Positions 1-10,303 of a stretch of 42,847 nucleotides of DNA are shown here, one piece after another. Made by a program: the position numbers and the translations under genes. The notes under the pieces were generated by a model, which had not been told where the DNA came from, made no database searches, and saw nothing but the letters and a program-made list of their open reading frames with translations. This DNA is from Rhypophila decipiens. Its lineage: Eukaryota; Ascomycota; Sordariomycetes; Sordariales; Naviculisporaceae. The stretch covers positions 1 to 42,847 of the forward strand of contig MU858303.1 in assembly GCA_033297075.1 (NCBI GenBank), given 5' to 3'. How positions within the stretch are numbered: position 1 is the first letter of the stretch; each line of letters opens with the position of its first letter.

Positions 1-140
1 AAACCTCCTTAAAAAGGATGCCAAATTCTAAGCTGCAAGCCAGCCTTAGAATTGTGTGTTATATAGTGGTTTCAATAGGGCACTATCGCTTGTGTCATCA
101 CGGCTCGCCGTGACAATAATAATAATAATAATAATAATAA
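1..140. mobile_element. Possible 3' end of a non-LTR retroelement, with hairpins and (AAT)n tail
   Basis: Two perfect inverted repeats occur in a row: 25-32 pairs with 45-52 (8 bp arms), and 98-104 pairs with 107-113 (TCACGGC/GCCGTGA). The second is followed directly by a run of AAT units at 115-140. Stem-loops followed by a simple-sequence tail are typical of the 3' ends of LINE-type elements, where the reverse transcriptase recognises the RNA. No reading frame is left in the visible part, and the element continues beyond the window if it is real. It could instead be another repeat ending at a microsatellite. The hairpins and tail are seen; the LINE reading is inference. Confidence 0.4.
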
Positions 141-1035
141 AAGTTACTAAACTAATTAATTAAAAAGAAAAAAATATATTTAGTTTTAAAATATAACTTA
201 AAAAATATTTATTTTAAATTATATTAAAACTAGTTAACTAATATAAATGCTTTTATAGTTTACCTTTTATATAAAACAAATTAGTATATCATTAAATCTT
301 AAATACTAATCAATTAGATTAAAAATTATAGTATAAACTCTTAAAGATTTATTTATATTTAGTTTATTACTATAAAATAGAATTTTTATGTATCTTTTAA
401 TAAATTTTTATTTTAATATATATTATTGTCTTTAAATTAGTTTTCTTTTTTAATTTAAAAATACTTTTAATCTTAGTTTAATTTTTAAATTAATGAAAAG
501 TATTAAAACTAATATTTTTATACTTATTAATAAAATAATAAAATAATTTTATATTAAAAATTATAAATAACTATAAATATATTTAATATATTAAATTAAT
601 AAAATAAAATTTCAATTATCAACTTATTAATTAAAAAGTATAATTAGTCTTTTTTTACTTTTTTAATATATATAACTTATTAGTATTAAATAACTATAAT
701 AAAAAGAATTAGTATTAAAATAAAATAATAAAAACTAATACATTAATATTTTATTAAAAAGAATTTTTTAATAAAGTTATTATTAAAAAAGAATTTTAAA
801 TTTTAATATTATAAAAAAGATTATTAATTTATAAAATAAAAAAAACTTAATTCTTTTTAAATATATTATATTAGTTTTAATACTAAATATAACTTAAATA
901 AATTCTTTATATTTTAATATATTTTTAATATTAATTTATACTTATTAAAGTCTAATTTATTATTTTTGAATAATTAAAATTATCTTTATTATCTTAAATT
1001 CTTTTATAAAAAAACCTAATATAATAAAGGGATAA
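141..1035. repeat. Extremely AT-rich block, probably RIP-degraded repeat
   Basis: About 900 bases consist almost only of A and T, with very few G or C and essentially no CpG. TpA and TpT/ApA steps dominate. No coding frame is visible. In Pezizomycotina this composition is what repeat-induced point mutation leaves after many C-to-T changes in duplicated transposons. The block ends sharply near 1035, where ordinary composition resumes. The original element cannot be identified. Confidence 0.7.
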
Positions 1036-1150
1036 AAACGTATTAAATAAGAGAAAGTAGTAGCGATAAGGGCAGATCTTATAACAGTATATAGAGGGAA
1101 TCGCTATAAAAAGGATCGCTATAAACAAGTTACCCTATATCTCGGTAATT
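1036..1150. repeat. Transition zone with repeated tcgctataaa words
   Basis: The decamer tcgctataaa occurs at 1101-1110 and 1116-1125, and a related reverse-oriented word (tagcgata) lies near 1062. The stretch lies between the AT-rich block and the CTP synthase 5' region. It may be the edge of the degraded element or part of the gene's promoter; the sequence does not decide. Confidence 0.3.
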
Positions 1151-1457
1151 CCAAAAGCTTCTTCAGCCCTACAGCTCCAGCCTTGTTCTCCAACTCTTCT
1201 TAGTGTTCACATCTCTCCACAACGGGGCTCAGCGGCTAGGGGTTCACAGCAGCTCGTAGCGGCTCACCCCACTTGTCCCCCACCACCGGTTCGATCTTTG
1301 GCCCCACCACCCTACCGGTGTTTTTCCGAAGTGGAACCTCCTGTTTTGGATTTTTCGTTGCGGGACAGGCAAAGTTTTTGTCTTTTGCGTTGCAGTCTAC
1401 AACAATTGTATCTGCCCATCTCGACTGGTTTTCAGGATCCAACCGTTAACTGTCAAG

Positions 1458-4181
1458 ATGCGTGTTGTCCTTGTGAGTGGCGGAGTTATCTCCGGTGTGG
1501 GCAAAGGTAAATATCGTCCCCTGCAGTGCCGTTTTTGTCCCTGACCCTACCTTGTCGAGCAACTTGTTTTAAGCACTTGGCGATTTGGGCCGAACCTGTG
1601 TTGCCTAACAACTGCGTCTATCATGAGCCTGGGAACGTACGCTGATCTGGTATTCTGTAGGAATCATTGGTATGGGTTGCAGTCCAAACCTCGTTCTCAC
1701 TCACCATCTGACCCAAGGTTCTTGTAGCCAGCAGTGCCGGGTTGCTCCTCAAGACGCTTGGTCTTCGAGTGACGGTAGGATGAGCACTGATCCCTCCCAC
1801 CCCCCCAACTGTCCTTGTACTTACGATGGTCCGTAGGCAATGAAACTTGACCCCTACTTGAACACAGACGCTGGATTACTCAACCCGCTAGAGTAAAGAC
1901 TCCGACTCTACCTTTGTTATATGTTCTACTGACATGGGTTGTGCAGGCATGGAGAGTGCTTCGTCCTTCATGATGGAGGCGGTAAGCCGCCCTAACAACC
2001 GGCTTTGGGATATTGTTTTTACTGATATCTTCAGAAACCGACCTTGACCTTGGCAACTACGAGAGGCAAGTAATGGGACCAAGGAACCCTGATCGACTAG
2101 TATTCTGACGCTGTGTCTCTAGGTATCTTGGTATTCAGCTCAGCAACGAGAGCAACATGACCACCGGCAAAATCTACAAGCTGGTGATCGAAAAGGAGCG
2201 CCGGGGTGACTACCTGGGGAAAAGTATGGCGAATCGATGAAATATTCCTCTGTCTGGACGGAATGGATAACTAACGTAAAATACCGCAGCCGTCCAAGTC
2301 GTTCCGCACATCACAGACGCGATGCAGGAGTGGATCGAGCGGGTTGCAAAGATCCCAGTCGACGACTCTGGCGAAGAGCCGGATGTCTGTATCAGTACGT
2401 TATCCGGGCGCGGAAGACCAAGCAAGTGTATATATGCTGACCGTTTCCCTAGTTGAGCTGGTATGTCCGTTACTACCACATGACCTTGGCTGGCTCCGAA
2501 GGCTAACAAATGGATTTCCAGGGCGGTACAGTTGGGTATGTGCATATGCCGTGATACACGGCCTGCCTCTCCGCATTCCCTAGTTTTGGGGCTCGAGGTT
2601 TTTGCTTGGGCGCGGAAATCGTGGCTGACACACAATTAGTGACATCGAATCCTCTCCTTTCATCGAGGCACTGGTCCAGCTCAGACACAGACTCGGTCGT
2701 GACAACTTCTTCAGCATATCCGTCTCTTATGTGCCCATAATCAACGGCGAGGAGAAGACCAAGCCAACGCAGCATGCAGTGAAGCAGATGAGGAGTGCTG
2801 GTTTGATCCCCGATATGGTAGGAGGTTGAACGATGCCCACCAAGTAGCAACACGCGCTGATTCTTTCTACCAGATCGCCTGTCGTTGTGAGCGGGAACTC
2901 GACGATGCTACCATCCAAAAGATCGCCAGAAGTTGCCAAGTTGAATACGAACAGGTGATCGGAGTGCGAGACATGGAGACCATTTACCAAGTCCCACTGC
3001 TCCTGGAAGAAGAGGGGCTCCTCAACCTGCTCCAAAAGGGGCTCGCACTCAACAAAACCACATTGTCGCCAGCCATGGTCAAGGGCGGGCAGGAGTTGTG
3101 GGACCTATGGAAAAAGACGGTTATCCCCGAGAAGCACCTGGAGCCGGTCAAGATCGTACTGGTGGGCAAGTATGTTTCACTCGACGACGCGTACTTGTCG
3201 GTACGGAAGTCGCTCGAACACTCGGCCATGAAGTGCAAGCGCAAGCTGAGTCTCGTGTCTGTGGACTCGGAACACCTTGAACCCGGGATGCAAAAGAAGG
3301 ATCCTACCAAATACCACAACGCCTGGAAGGCTGTCTGCGAGGCAGAAGGAGTGATTGTTCCAGGTGCGTCATCCCTGATCTGCTGTTTGAAGGAGAAGTG
3401 AAGCTTACAATTGACAATAGGCGGCTTCGGCTCACGAGGAGTGGAGGGCATGATCGAGGTTACCAAGTGGGCTCGGGAACGTAAAGTACCGTTCTTGGGC
3501 ATCTGCCTGGGTCTCCAGGTCGCCGTCATGGAATACGCTCGCCACGTGCTGGGGTACAAGGATGCGACATCCGAGGAGATAAATGCCGATGCGGAGCACC
3601 GTGTCGTCATCTTCATGCCGGAGGGTTCCAAGGAGTAAGTCCTTCACACGGCGTGTCTACACAAGGCTTCTTTTCACTGACCCCGGACTTCTAGGCAAAT
3701 GGGTGGCACCATGAGACTCGGCACCAGGACATCCCACTTCAAGGAGGGTACAGAATGGAGCAAGCTTCGCGCAATCTATGGCGGCGTGGATGTTGTCGAG
3801 GAGCGGCATAGGCATCGCTACGAGGTCAATCCCGAGTACATAGCCGAACTCGAAAAGGGTGGACTCAGCCTGACCTCGCTCGACGACAAGGGAGAGCGGG
3901 TGGAAACCATTGAACTGAAGGACCATCCTTGGTTCGTCGGGTAAGTAGCGACCCATGCGCGCAATAATTTCGCGCTCGTCGAGACATGAAGACACCTTTT
4001 ACTGATGATCGCATCCAGACTCCAAGCCCACCCCGAGTTCACCAGCAAGGTCTTGAGCCCCTCGCCCGCGGTGTTGGGATTCGTGGCTGCTAGTGCTGGA
4101 TGTTTCGACGAGGCAGTCAAGGCTGTGCAACGGGAGAAAGAAGTATTGGCGAATGGTACCGGCGATGCTTCCCTTTTCTAG
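1458..4181 (+). CDS. CTP synthase (glutamine-hydrolysing), divergent copy
   Basis: Converts UTP to CTP using ATP and glutamine in the cytosol. I read 15 exons: 1458-1506, 1661-1669, 1728-1774, 1837-1892, 1947-1981, 2035-2065, 2123-2223, 2290-2394, 2453-2460, 2522-2535, 2640-2817, 2874-3363, 3421-3634, 3695-3940 and 4019-4181. They sum to 582 codons (581 aa), normal for the family. The synthetase domain begins with the ATP loop [11 protein letters not shown] and has the ELGGTVGDIES motif. The glutaminase domain has the nucleophile Cys in [10 protein letters not shown] and the His-Glu pair in HPE. Oddities: the conserved DAGTM-type segment reads DAGLLNP, and the usual VQFHPE reads LQAHPE. One intron (2066-2122) has a GC donor (GCAAGT), and exons of 9, 8 and 14 nt are needed to keep the family sequence. 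A second, standard CTP synthase may exist elsewhere in the genome. Identity is sure; catalytic normality is not. Confidence 0.92.
2066..2122 (+). other. GC-AG intron in the CTP synthase gene
   Basis: The donor is GCAAGT and the acceptor is CTAG. Only this junction joins the codons for NYER to YLG in frame as the family requires. The nearest GT (in gtaatg) would shift the frame. A strong donor consensus apart from the GT-to-GC change is the usual pattern of GC-AG introns. Confidence 0.75.
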
Positions 4182-5370
4182 ACTAGATATCGCGGCGAAG
4201 GGATTGGTGCACTCATAGAATGGTTGCTTTGTTTGTATGCGCGGAGCGCTAGACAATCCATCATCATCAGCCCTATGGCACTTGGCTTTGTTAACAAGCC
4301 TCTGGGACTGCATAAATTTGGCGTTGGCTTTTCGAGGGATATATCGGGGCATCAATTGACTTTACATTGTTGAATGTTGATTTCCGTGCATGAATATGGC
4401 GTGGTGACGGTAAAACGGACGGCCACGGACGGCCGTTTTTGGTCCTTGACATGACCCATGGATATTGAGAAGCGTGTAAGTTCATACGGACACCAAATGA
4501 TAGGTCGCTTTACGTGCCGTACTGCTGGGCCGCAACTGTCGCAACGTCTGGAATATGCTGTATATTATCTTGGTGTTTGGTAATTAGACGTACGAATGCC
4601 CAGATGCTGGCCCTCCTCTCGCATCCTAGATATGATAACTGGGATGGCTGTTCCAAACGAACAAGGCCATACAATACACAGGAATTGTGAATACAGGCAA
4701 GGGATTACGGGCAGCGTTTGTTACTTACCGAACCCCTCGTCCTAAAATATCCGATTGGCCTAACTCGTGGAATCAATCGCCCCGGAATATGTGTTAGACG
4801 AAGAGGCATCATTTTCCTGATGGCTTCGAGAGCCTTGTCGATCACTTCAGCGAGCCGAATTGCGAGGCTCATTACGGGTGTAGTGTACTAGGTAGTTCTC
4901 GCAGTTGTCATTGACTGTGCACGTGCCGTCTTCGGAGTACGTAAAGGCTTTGCCTGCCGAGATGATCTTGCCCCGAGACCCGGTTTTCCATCTCCGGAAA
5001 TGCAAACACCGACGACCTGGGCCCTGGTACATTATTTATTTATTCGTACATATTTCCTGGAAGTCTGGCCCTGAGCTTAAAAGAACGATAGATTCAAGTT
5101 CGGGGTCTCCATACTTACCGCAAAGTCCTCTGTAAACCCAAAACCGCGGGCGCACTTGTCGTTTCATTCGCGACAAACCGTGTTAGCTACGTAGGCGACT
5201 ATTGCCTACCTCGACATCCAAATTCGCGCCGGGCGCTCCTCGTCGAAGAGTTTTGCGATATCTTGGCCTACGCCGCAAGGCTCCGCGATCCCCGACTGGC
5301 ATAGAATCCTCCGACACCCGATCGATCGCGTGCCTCGTTTGAGCCCTTCCTCCCCCGAGCTGACCAGAGG
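4182..5370. other. Intergenic region, CTP synthase 3' side and deubiquitinase promoter
   Basis: No convincing gene is seen. It holds the CTP synthase 3' end, the 10-bp tandem repeat at 4415-4434 and the upstream region of the deubiquitinase gene. Confidence 0.6.
4415..4434. repeat. Tandem decamer acggacggcc x2
   Basis: Two exact adjacent copies (4415-4424, 4425-4434), flanked by AAA on the left and TTTTT on the right. The whole can fold as an imperfect hairpin. It lies about 230 bp after the CTP synthase stop codon. A role in 3' end formation is possible but not shown. Confidence 0.5.
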
Positions 5371-7260
5371 ATGCCGGAGAAATCACTCACTGTAGCAACT
5401 TATGCCGCTGGAGCTTCTCTTGCTGCCATCACGTTAATTTACGTATTTGGCCCAACATACTTTCTCGACACACAGAAGAAAGGCGTTGTCGGGCTGTCCA
5501 ACCCGGCGAATGACTGCTTCATAAACTCGGTGCTCCAGGCGCTCGCCGGGCTCGGTGACCTCCGGCTGTACTTGATTCGCGAGACTCATCGCCGGGACCT
5601 GGACGATGGCCTGGTATATTCTCAAGTAATACCTCCCGAGGAATGGCAGGCTGCCGTTGGGAGTGCAGATGGCGCGCAAGCCAGCAAGAAGATGCCGGCC
5701 TGGAAAATCGAAGGGTTGCAACGAGGCATCGTCACAAGAGGACTGAAAGATATATTGGATTCTCTGAACGAGCGACCGATCTACAAGAAGACGATATCGG
5801 CTGCACCCTTCGTAAGGACATTGGAGCAAGCCTTCCAGCAGCGAATAAGCCGCCAGCAACAAGATGCGCAAGAGTTTCTTCAAGTCGTGGCCGAGAGGTT
5901 GTGTGACGAGTACCATGCGGGGCGCAGGGCTCGGCAGTTCGCGAACCGCAGAGGAGAGCCGCCCTTGGTGGTCTCAATAGTCGGGCCTGTTGATGATTTC
6001 GAGGGTAGCGTAGCTGGAAAAGGAGAGGCCAGGGGCGAGGATGAGGATGAGGATGAGGACGAAGATGGCTTCCCCCTTGAAGGACAATTCGAGTCGCAGA
6101 TCGAATGTCTTACTTGCGGGTTCAAGCCCCGGCCTACTGAATCGACCTTTTGTACCCTCAATCTGAACGTTCCCCAGACATCGGCCACAACCCTGAACAC
6201 GTGCTTCGATGGTATGTTCAAGACGGAATACATAGACGACTTCAAATGCGAGAAATGCCGCCTCCTCCACGCCGTAACCGTCTACGAAGCCGAGGCTAAA
6301 AAGTCCACGCCCGACACCCTGGTGACGAAAGCCCAGGCTGCCGTAACGAAGCTCCAGGTTGCTATTGATACTGACCCGGAACACCCCCCTAAGGATGTCG
6401 AGCTCCCCGATATGCGCCATGCGCCTAAACGCAGGATCGCCAGGCACATACGACTGACCAAGTTTCCTAAAGTCTTAGCCGTGCATCTTTCACGGTCGAT
6501 ATACGACACCAGCAATTACTCCCAAAAGAACTCGGCGAAAGTCTCGTTTCCAGAGCGCTTGTCGCTGGGTGGGTTGCTCCAGCAAAAGAAATACAAGCTG
6601 CTTGGCCTTGTAACCCACAAGGGCAGCCATCATAGCGGACACTATGAATCCTTTCGACGGCAGAATGTCTATCCTCCATTCAGTAACCCAAACACGTTTC
6701 AGCCGTCTGGTCCGTACAGCGGAACAGCGACCCCCATCTCGACCCCCGAGGTTCGGGCTCTGCAACAGAAGCCCGGGGAGAATACGACTCCCACCTCGAC
6801 ATTAGACCTCCCATCGCTGGAGCCGGGTGCTGTTGCTGACTCGTCGGCAAGCTCTCCGGTCTCGGCCACCGTGCCATCGTCGCCGCCAAACTTTGGGTGG
6901 TCATCATCCGGGAAGAGCAGCCCGCTGTCCGGGTCACGTCGCTCCGGGCTGGCGCCAAACCCGAGAGACAGGGAAACGGATGCAAATAGCTTGCGATCGG
7001 TTGCCGCCTCTGCGCGCTCCACGTTGTCAAAGATTGCATCTCGTCCGTCGTCAAGAGCAGACAACTCGGCCGCAGTCCTGTCAGCGAATGCGCCGCCTGC
7101 GTCAAAGAAGCCACCCGGGACCACCAAGCCGAAGCGAAAGAAGACAAGCGATCGGTGGTGGAGGATTAGCGACGAAAAGGTCAAAGAGGCGAACACTCGC
7201 GACGTTTTGAGCATGCAGCGCGAGGTGTATTTGCTGTTTTACGAGCTGGAAAAGGATTAG
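5371..7260 (+). CDS. Membrane-anchored ubiquitin-specific protease (Ubp16/USP30 type)
   Basis: Deubiquitinase of the USP (C19) family; 629 aa, one exon. A hydrophobic segment at about residues 9-31 near the N-terminus looks like a membrane anchor. Yeast Ubp16 and animal USP30 carry the same arrangement and sit on the outer mitochondrial membrane, so that location is inferred. The Cys box GLSNPANDCFINS holds Cys49. The His box HHSGHYESF holds His424. Two Cys pairs at 246/249 and 293/296 form the usual zinc site. An acidic run (about 221-232) precedes the zinc fingers. A Ser/Pro-rich, probably disordered insert of about 150 residues separates the His box from the last motif, WWRISDEKV. There Ser600 falls where most USPs have Asp or Asn, as in the Cys-His-Ser triad known for USP30. 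The gene is convergent with the oxysterol-binding protein gene. Confidence 0.9.
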   Translation: MPEKSLTVATYAAGASLAAITLIYVFGPTYFLDTQKKGVVGLSNPANDCFINSVLQALAGLGDLRLYLIRETHRRDLDDGLVYSQVIPPEEWQAAVGSADGAQASKKMPAWKIEGLQRGIVTRGLKDILDSLNERPIYKKTISAAPFVRTLEQAFQQRISRQQQDAQEFLQVVAERLCDEYHAGRRARQFANRRGEPPLVVSIVGPVDDFEGSVAGKGEARGEDEDEDEDEDGFPLEGQFESQIECLTCGFKPRPTESTFCTLNLNVPQTSATTLNTCFDGMFKTEYIDDFKCEKCRLLHAVTVYEAEAKKSTPDTLVTKAQAAVTKLQVAIDTDPEHPPKDVELPDMRHAPKRRIARHIRLTKFPKVLAVHLSRSIYDTSNYSQKNSAKVSFPERLSLGGLLQQKKYKLLGLVTHKGSHHSGHYESFRRQNVYPPFSNPNTFQPSGPYSGTATPISTPEVRALQQKPGENTTPTSTLDLPSLEPGAVADSSASSPVSATVPSSPPNFGWSSSGKSSPLSGSRRSGLAPNPRDRETDANSLRSVAASARSTLSKIASRPSSRADNSAAVLSANAPPASKKPPGTTKPKRKKTSDRWWRISDEKVKEANTRDVLSMQREVYLLFYELEKD

Positions 7261-7738
7261 AAGGTTAGATATTAGGTATTATAGATGGTATACGATATCA
7301 ATAGACCCCGAGGCTTGATGTGTTGCACGGCCTGCACTCGTTTCTCCTTTTGCGGGAAATCTGCTGCTACGGGGAACGCTTAGTGTTCGGGCCGCCATCC
7401 TGTAAAGGCTCCGTAGCTGGCCCATGATGTTGTAAGCCTGCTGGTGTAGGTGAGTGTAGGTGAGTGCGTATGTGCTCTTTGTGGTCACCTTCTGATGCCA
7501 GTCGACAACTGTGCCACCCATTTTGGAAATAGAAGCTTTCTCTTAGGGACGAATGGTCAAACCATATATGAGACTTGAAAGTTCAACAGTGAGATTCATG
7601 TCTCGGTGTTCCCAAATTAAACAGCCACATTATAATCGCACGCTATTTCGTGCCGCCGCCCATCACCAACTGATTACTGTAATATAGATGTCCCTCACCA
7701 CCGCTGCGTGTATACCAAACCACAAAACCCGGGGACTT
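7261..7738. other. Intergenic region between convergent genes
   Basis: It holds the 3' ends of the deubiquitinase and oxysterol-binding protein genes. The only structure seen is the tandem decamer gtgtaggtga at 7444-7453 and 7454-7463. Confidence 0.5.
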
Positions 7739-9155
7739 CTATTGCCCTAGCAGCTCCTTGGCGAGCTTCTGGGCCTCCTCCTCGCTGAGAGCCTCATTGC
7801 GGACCTTGTCAGCCTTTGACCGGTCAAACCGCCATAGGCCACCAGTCTTATCAGCATCTCCGTGGACGGGGACTCCAACAACAGCGCCCAATTTAGTCAG
7901 CACTGCATCTGCCGCATCGGTCCCGACGCTGAAATAGCGGCGCTGCCAAAGACGCCCCTCTGCCTTTTCCTTGGCCCGCATCTCGCGCTGGGCCATTTCG
8001 ATCTTGGACTTTTCCGCGGCCACGGCATCCATATTGCCCGACGCTATGCCCGCGGCCACCTTGGCCCAAGCCTTCCTAGACTCGAGGGGGTGCTGCTTTT
8101 CGATGGGGGCGACAATCAGTTCGGACATGGGTGTCTTTTCGGGGTCCCAGGAATCCACCAAGCTGGACTTGCTGTTGTGTTTGGCCGCTCCAGCATAGAT
8201 CTCGAAGGATTTGGTCCATTGTCCAGAGACATTGAACAAGACTTCCTTTTCCTTCCCCGTGGGGTAGAGCGCTGCGGTGAAGGAGTTCTTCTTGCCTGAA
8301 AGCCACCCCTTTCCACTGTAGTCTATCTTGGCGGTGAAGCCGGTCGAGGATGTGATGTACGAGGCCCCGTCCAGCTCGATGAATGGGGATCCAAAAATGA
8401 GTCCTTCGATGTGGAGCGAAGGGAGAGTAATGAGGTACTTGTCGGGCACATCCGACCCAGGAGCAGGCACCGTAAGGACAGCATGGCCTATTTGCTTGAC
8501 GTTTATTGTCTTGGAGAACGAAGCCTTTTGAGCGTTGTAGCCCTCAAGATGGACGCCGGTCGGTACATTGGTAATGCTGTATGCCGTGGCGGGAGGGTGG
8601 TGGCTGTTAAGAGGACAACTTAGTGGACTTGTCACGATCCAGCGTATTCCAGCCATACGTACCTGACTTGTTCGCTGATCAGCTCAGTTGTCCCGGCATC
8701 GTCCTCCCACTTCCCGAGAAAGAGCTCGCCGAGAAACGGGTTGAGTGGCTTCTTCTCGTTGCCATACTGCTCGCTCCTGCTGGCATATTGTTGCTTCAGG
8801 GTTGTCAAGAACCACTTCAACACAAGAACCGCTCTCTTGGCCGCATCTGGCTCCCGGGCGGGAGCCGCAAAGGCGGAGGGATGCTCGGCCCAGTAGGAGC
8901 TGAACTCGGTCAGGCTGGTAGACGACAGGATGAAGGGCGGGGCGGTAAGACTCGAGAGATCGCCATTGAAGGACGCGATGGACTTTACAATACATATCCA
9001 GTTAGATCAAATCGATGATTCGCGCCTTTCAACCACGCAACACATGGCAGACACCGTTGTTCGTAACATATGTTGGAAGTGAATGTGCGTACCTTGAGAA
9101 ATGCGCTCCAGCTCCCTCCGCCGTTTGCCTGTGGTGTTGCTGTTCCAGACTCCAT
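7739..9155 (-). CDS. KES1: Oxysterol-binding protein, Kes1/Osh4 type
   Basis: Lipid-transfer protein that exchanges sterol for PI4P between the ER and Golgi/trans-Golgi membranes. Exons on the minus strand are 9155-9093, 8982-8663 and 8603-7739, giving 415 aa, close to yeast Kes1. It consists of the ORD barrel only, with no PH or ankyrin domain. The lid/N-terminal part contains LTAPPFIL and [13 protein letters not shown]. The core has [16 protein letters not shown], the family signature EQVSHHPP (about 125-132), FSGKKNSF-like and HPLESRKAW motifs, and WQRRYF. The second intron falls inside the signature Ser codon, so an unspliced transcript loses HHPP. The start was chosen at MESGTATPQ because it leads directly into [18 protein letters not shown], as in the family. 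It is convergent with the deubiquitinase gene. Confidence 0.93.
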
Positions 9156-10303
9156 TCTGCCAGCGGAATTGATGTAACAGTTTAGGTGGGTATGGTAAGG
9201 CGGTGTTTGAATAACGTGGGAGGCGTGTGGTGTTGTAGTCTCGTCGGTTTGCCTTTCTGAAAGAAAAAGGTTGTAAGCATGGACCACGGAAGTTGGGGCT
9301 TTGCGACTACGATCGTAAGAAGACCATGAACTCATATTATTCCTAGATACCCACTACCAACACGCCTTTTCCTGCACGAGGGGTAGAGCGCCACCTAATA
9401 ATAGGGATAACAAGGAGGCCAGACCAGCAAACACAAGTGCAAGTAGGAAATTACAGCCAAACCGGCCACATACTTACAAAGAACTCCGTCGTGCGTTCCT
9501 GTGTCGCTCCGTCGCTGTGGTACTTGATTTTATTCAAAATGTAATTTCCAGTTCCTTTCGGTCGGAGGGCCGGAAGAGATATCAACTACTACGAGCCGAT
9601 GGTTTGTAGAGTGGAGAGGTAGGCAAGGGTTCAGGTGGAGGTCACTCTTGAGGTTTAAGAAAGAAGGTGCCAAGTCGCGGGGCGTTGCAAGACTCCAAGT
9701 CCTTTTCTTTTTGCCCCAACCGATGCAAATGACGACGAGCGGCGGCCCAAAACGATACGCTCTCCCCTAACTCGGGGCTATTATGCAAGCCTCCCAAGCC
9801 ATCAAGGTCAATCTATATTACCCCGCCAAATACATTTGACGTCAGATCCTCAACCTTGCTCATCAGGAAGCTGGTGGAACCATGCGCCAAGGTAACGCCA
9901 GGAATCGAACGGTCACGACGGTTCACCATTCCTCCTACATTAGCACTGTCTTGGGGCGTATAGTGTCCACCGGTGTGATTTGGTCTCTGGTATTATTGAA
10001 CTGGTCTTGTTTCAGAGGTACGGATAGGGAGGGCTGTTCCGTCAAACCTGCGGGATGAAGAGTGAGGTGCTGGAGATGCAGATTACCCATATAACGTCAC
10101 GGTGTACCTTCCTTCTCTCCTAAACAGCAACAGTTGTTATTATCCCGATCTGGCCGTCCAAATCCAGTGTTGCTTGGCAAATAGGAGAAAGAACTAGTTA
10201 AAGACCTTATCAAAAAGAAAATCCAGAACTATCGTCAACAGCCTGACTGAATATCTGAGAGCATTGTTATATCAAAAGGGGACAAGGCCATCAACCTACG
10301 TAC
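9156..10303. other. Intergenic region upstream of the oxysterol-binding protein gene
   Basis: Promoter and probable 5' UTR of the oxysterol-binding protein gene, plus the 3' side of the oxidoreductase gene. No gene, repeat or RNA was recognised. Confidence 0.5.
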
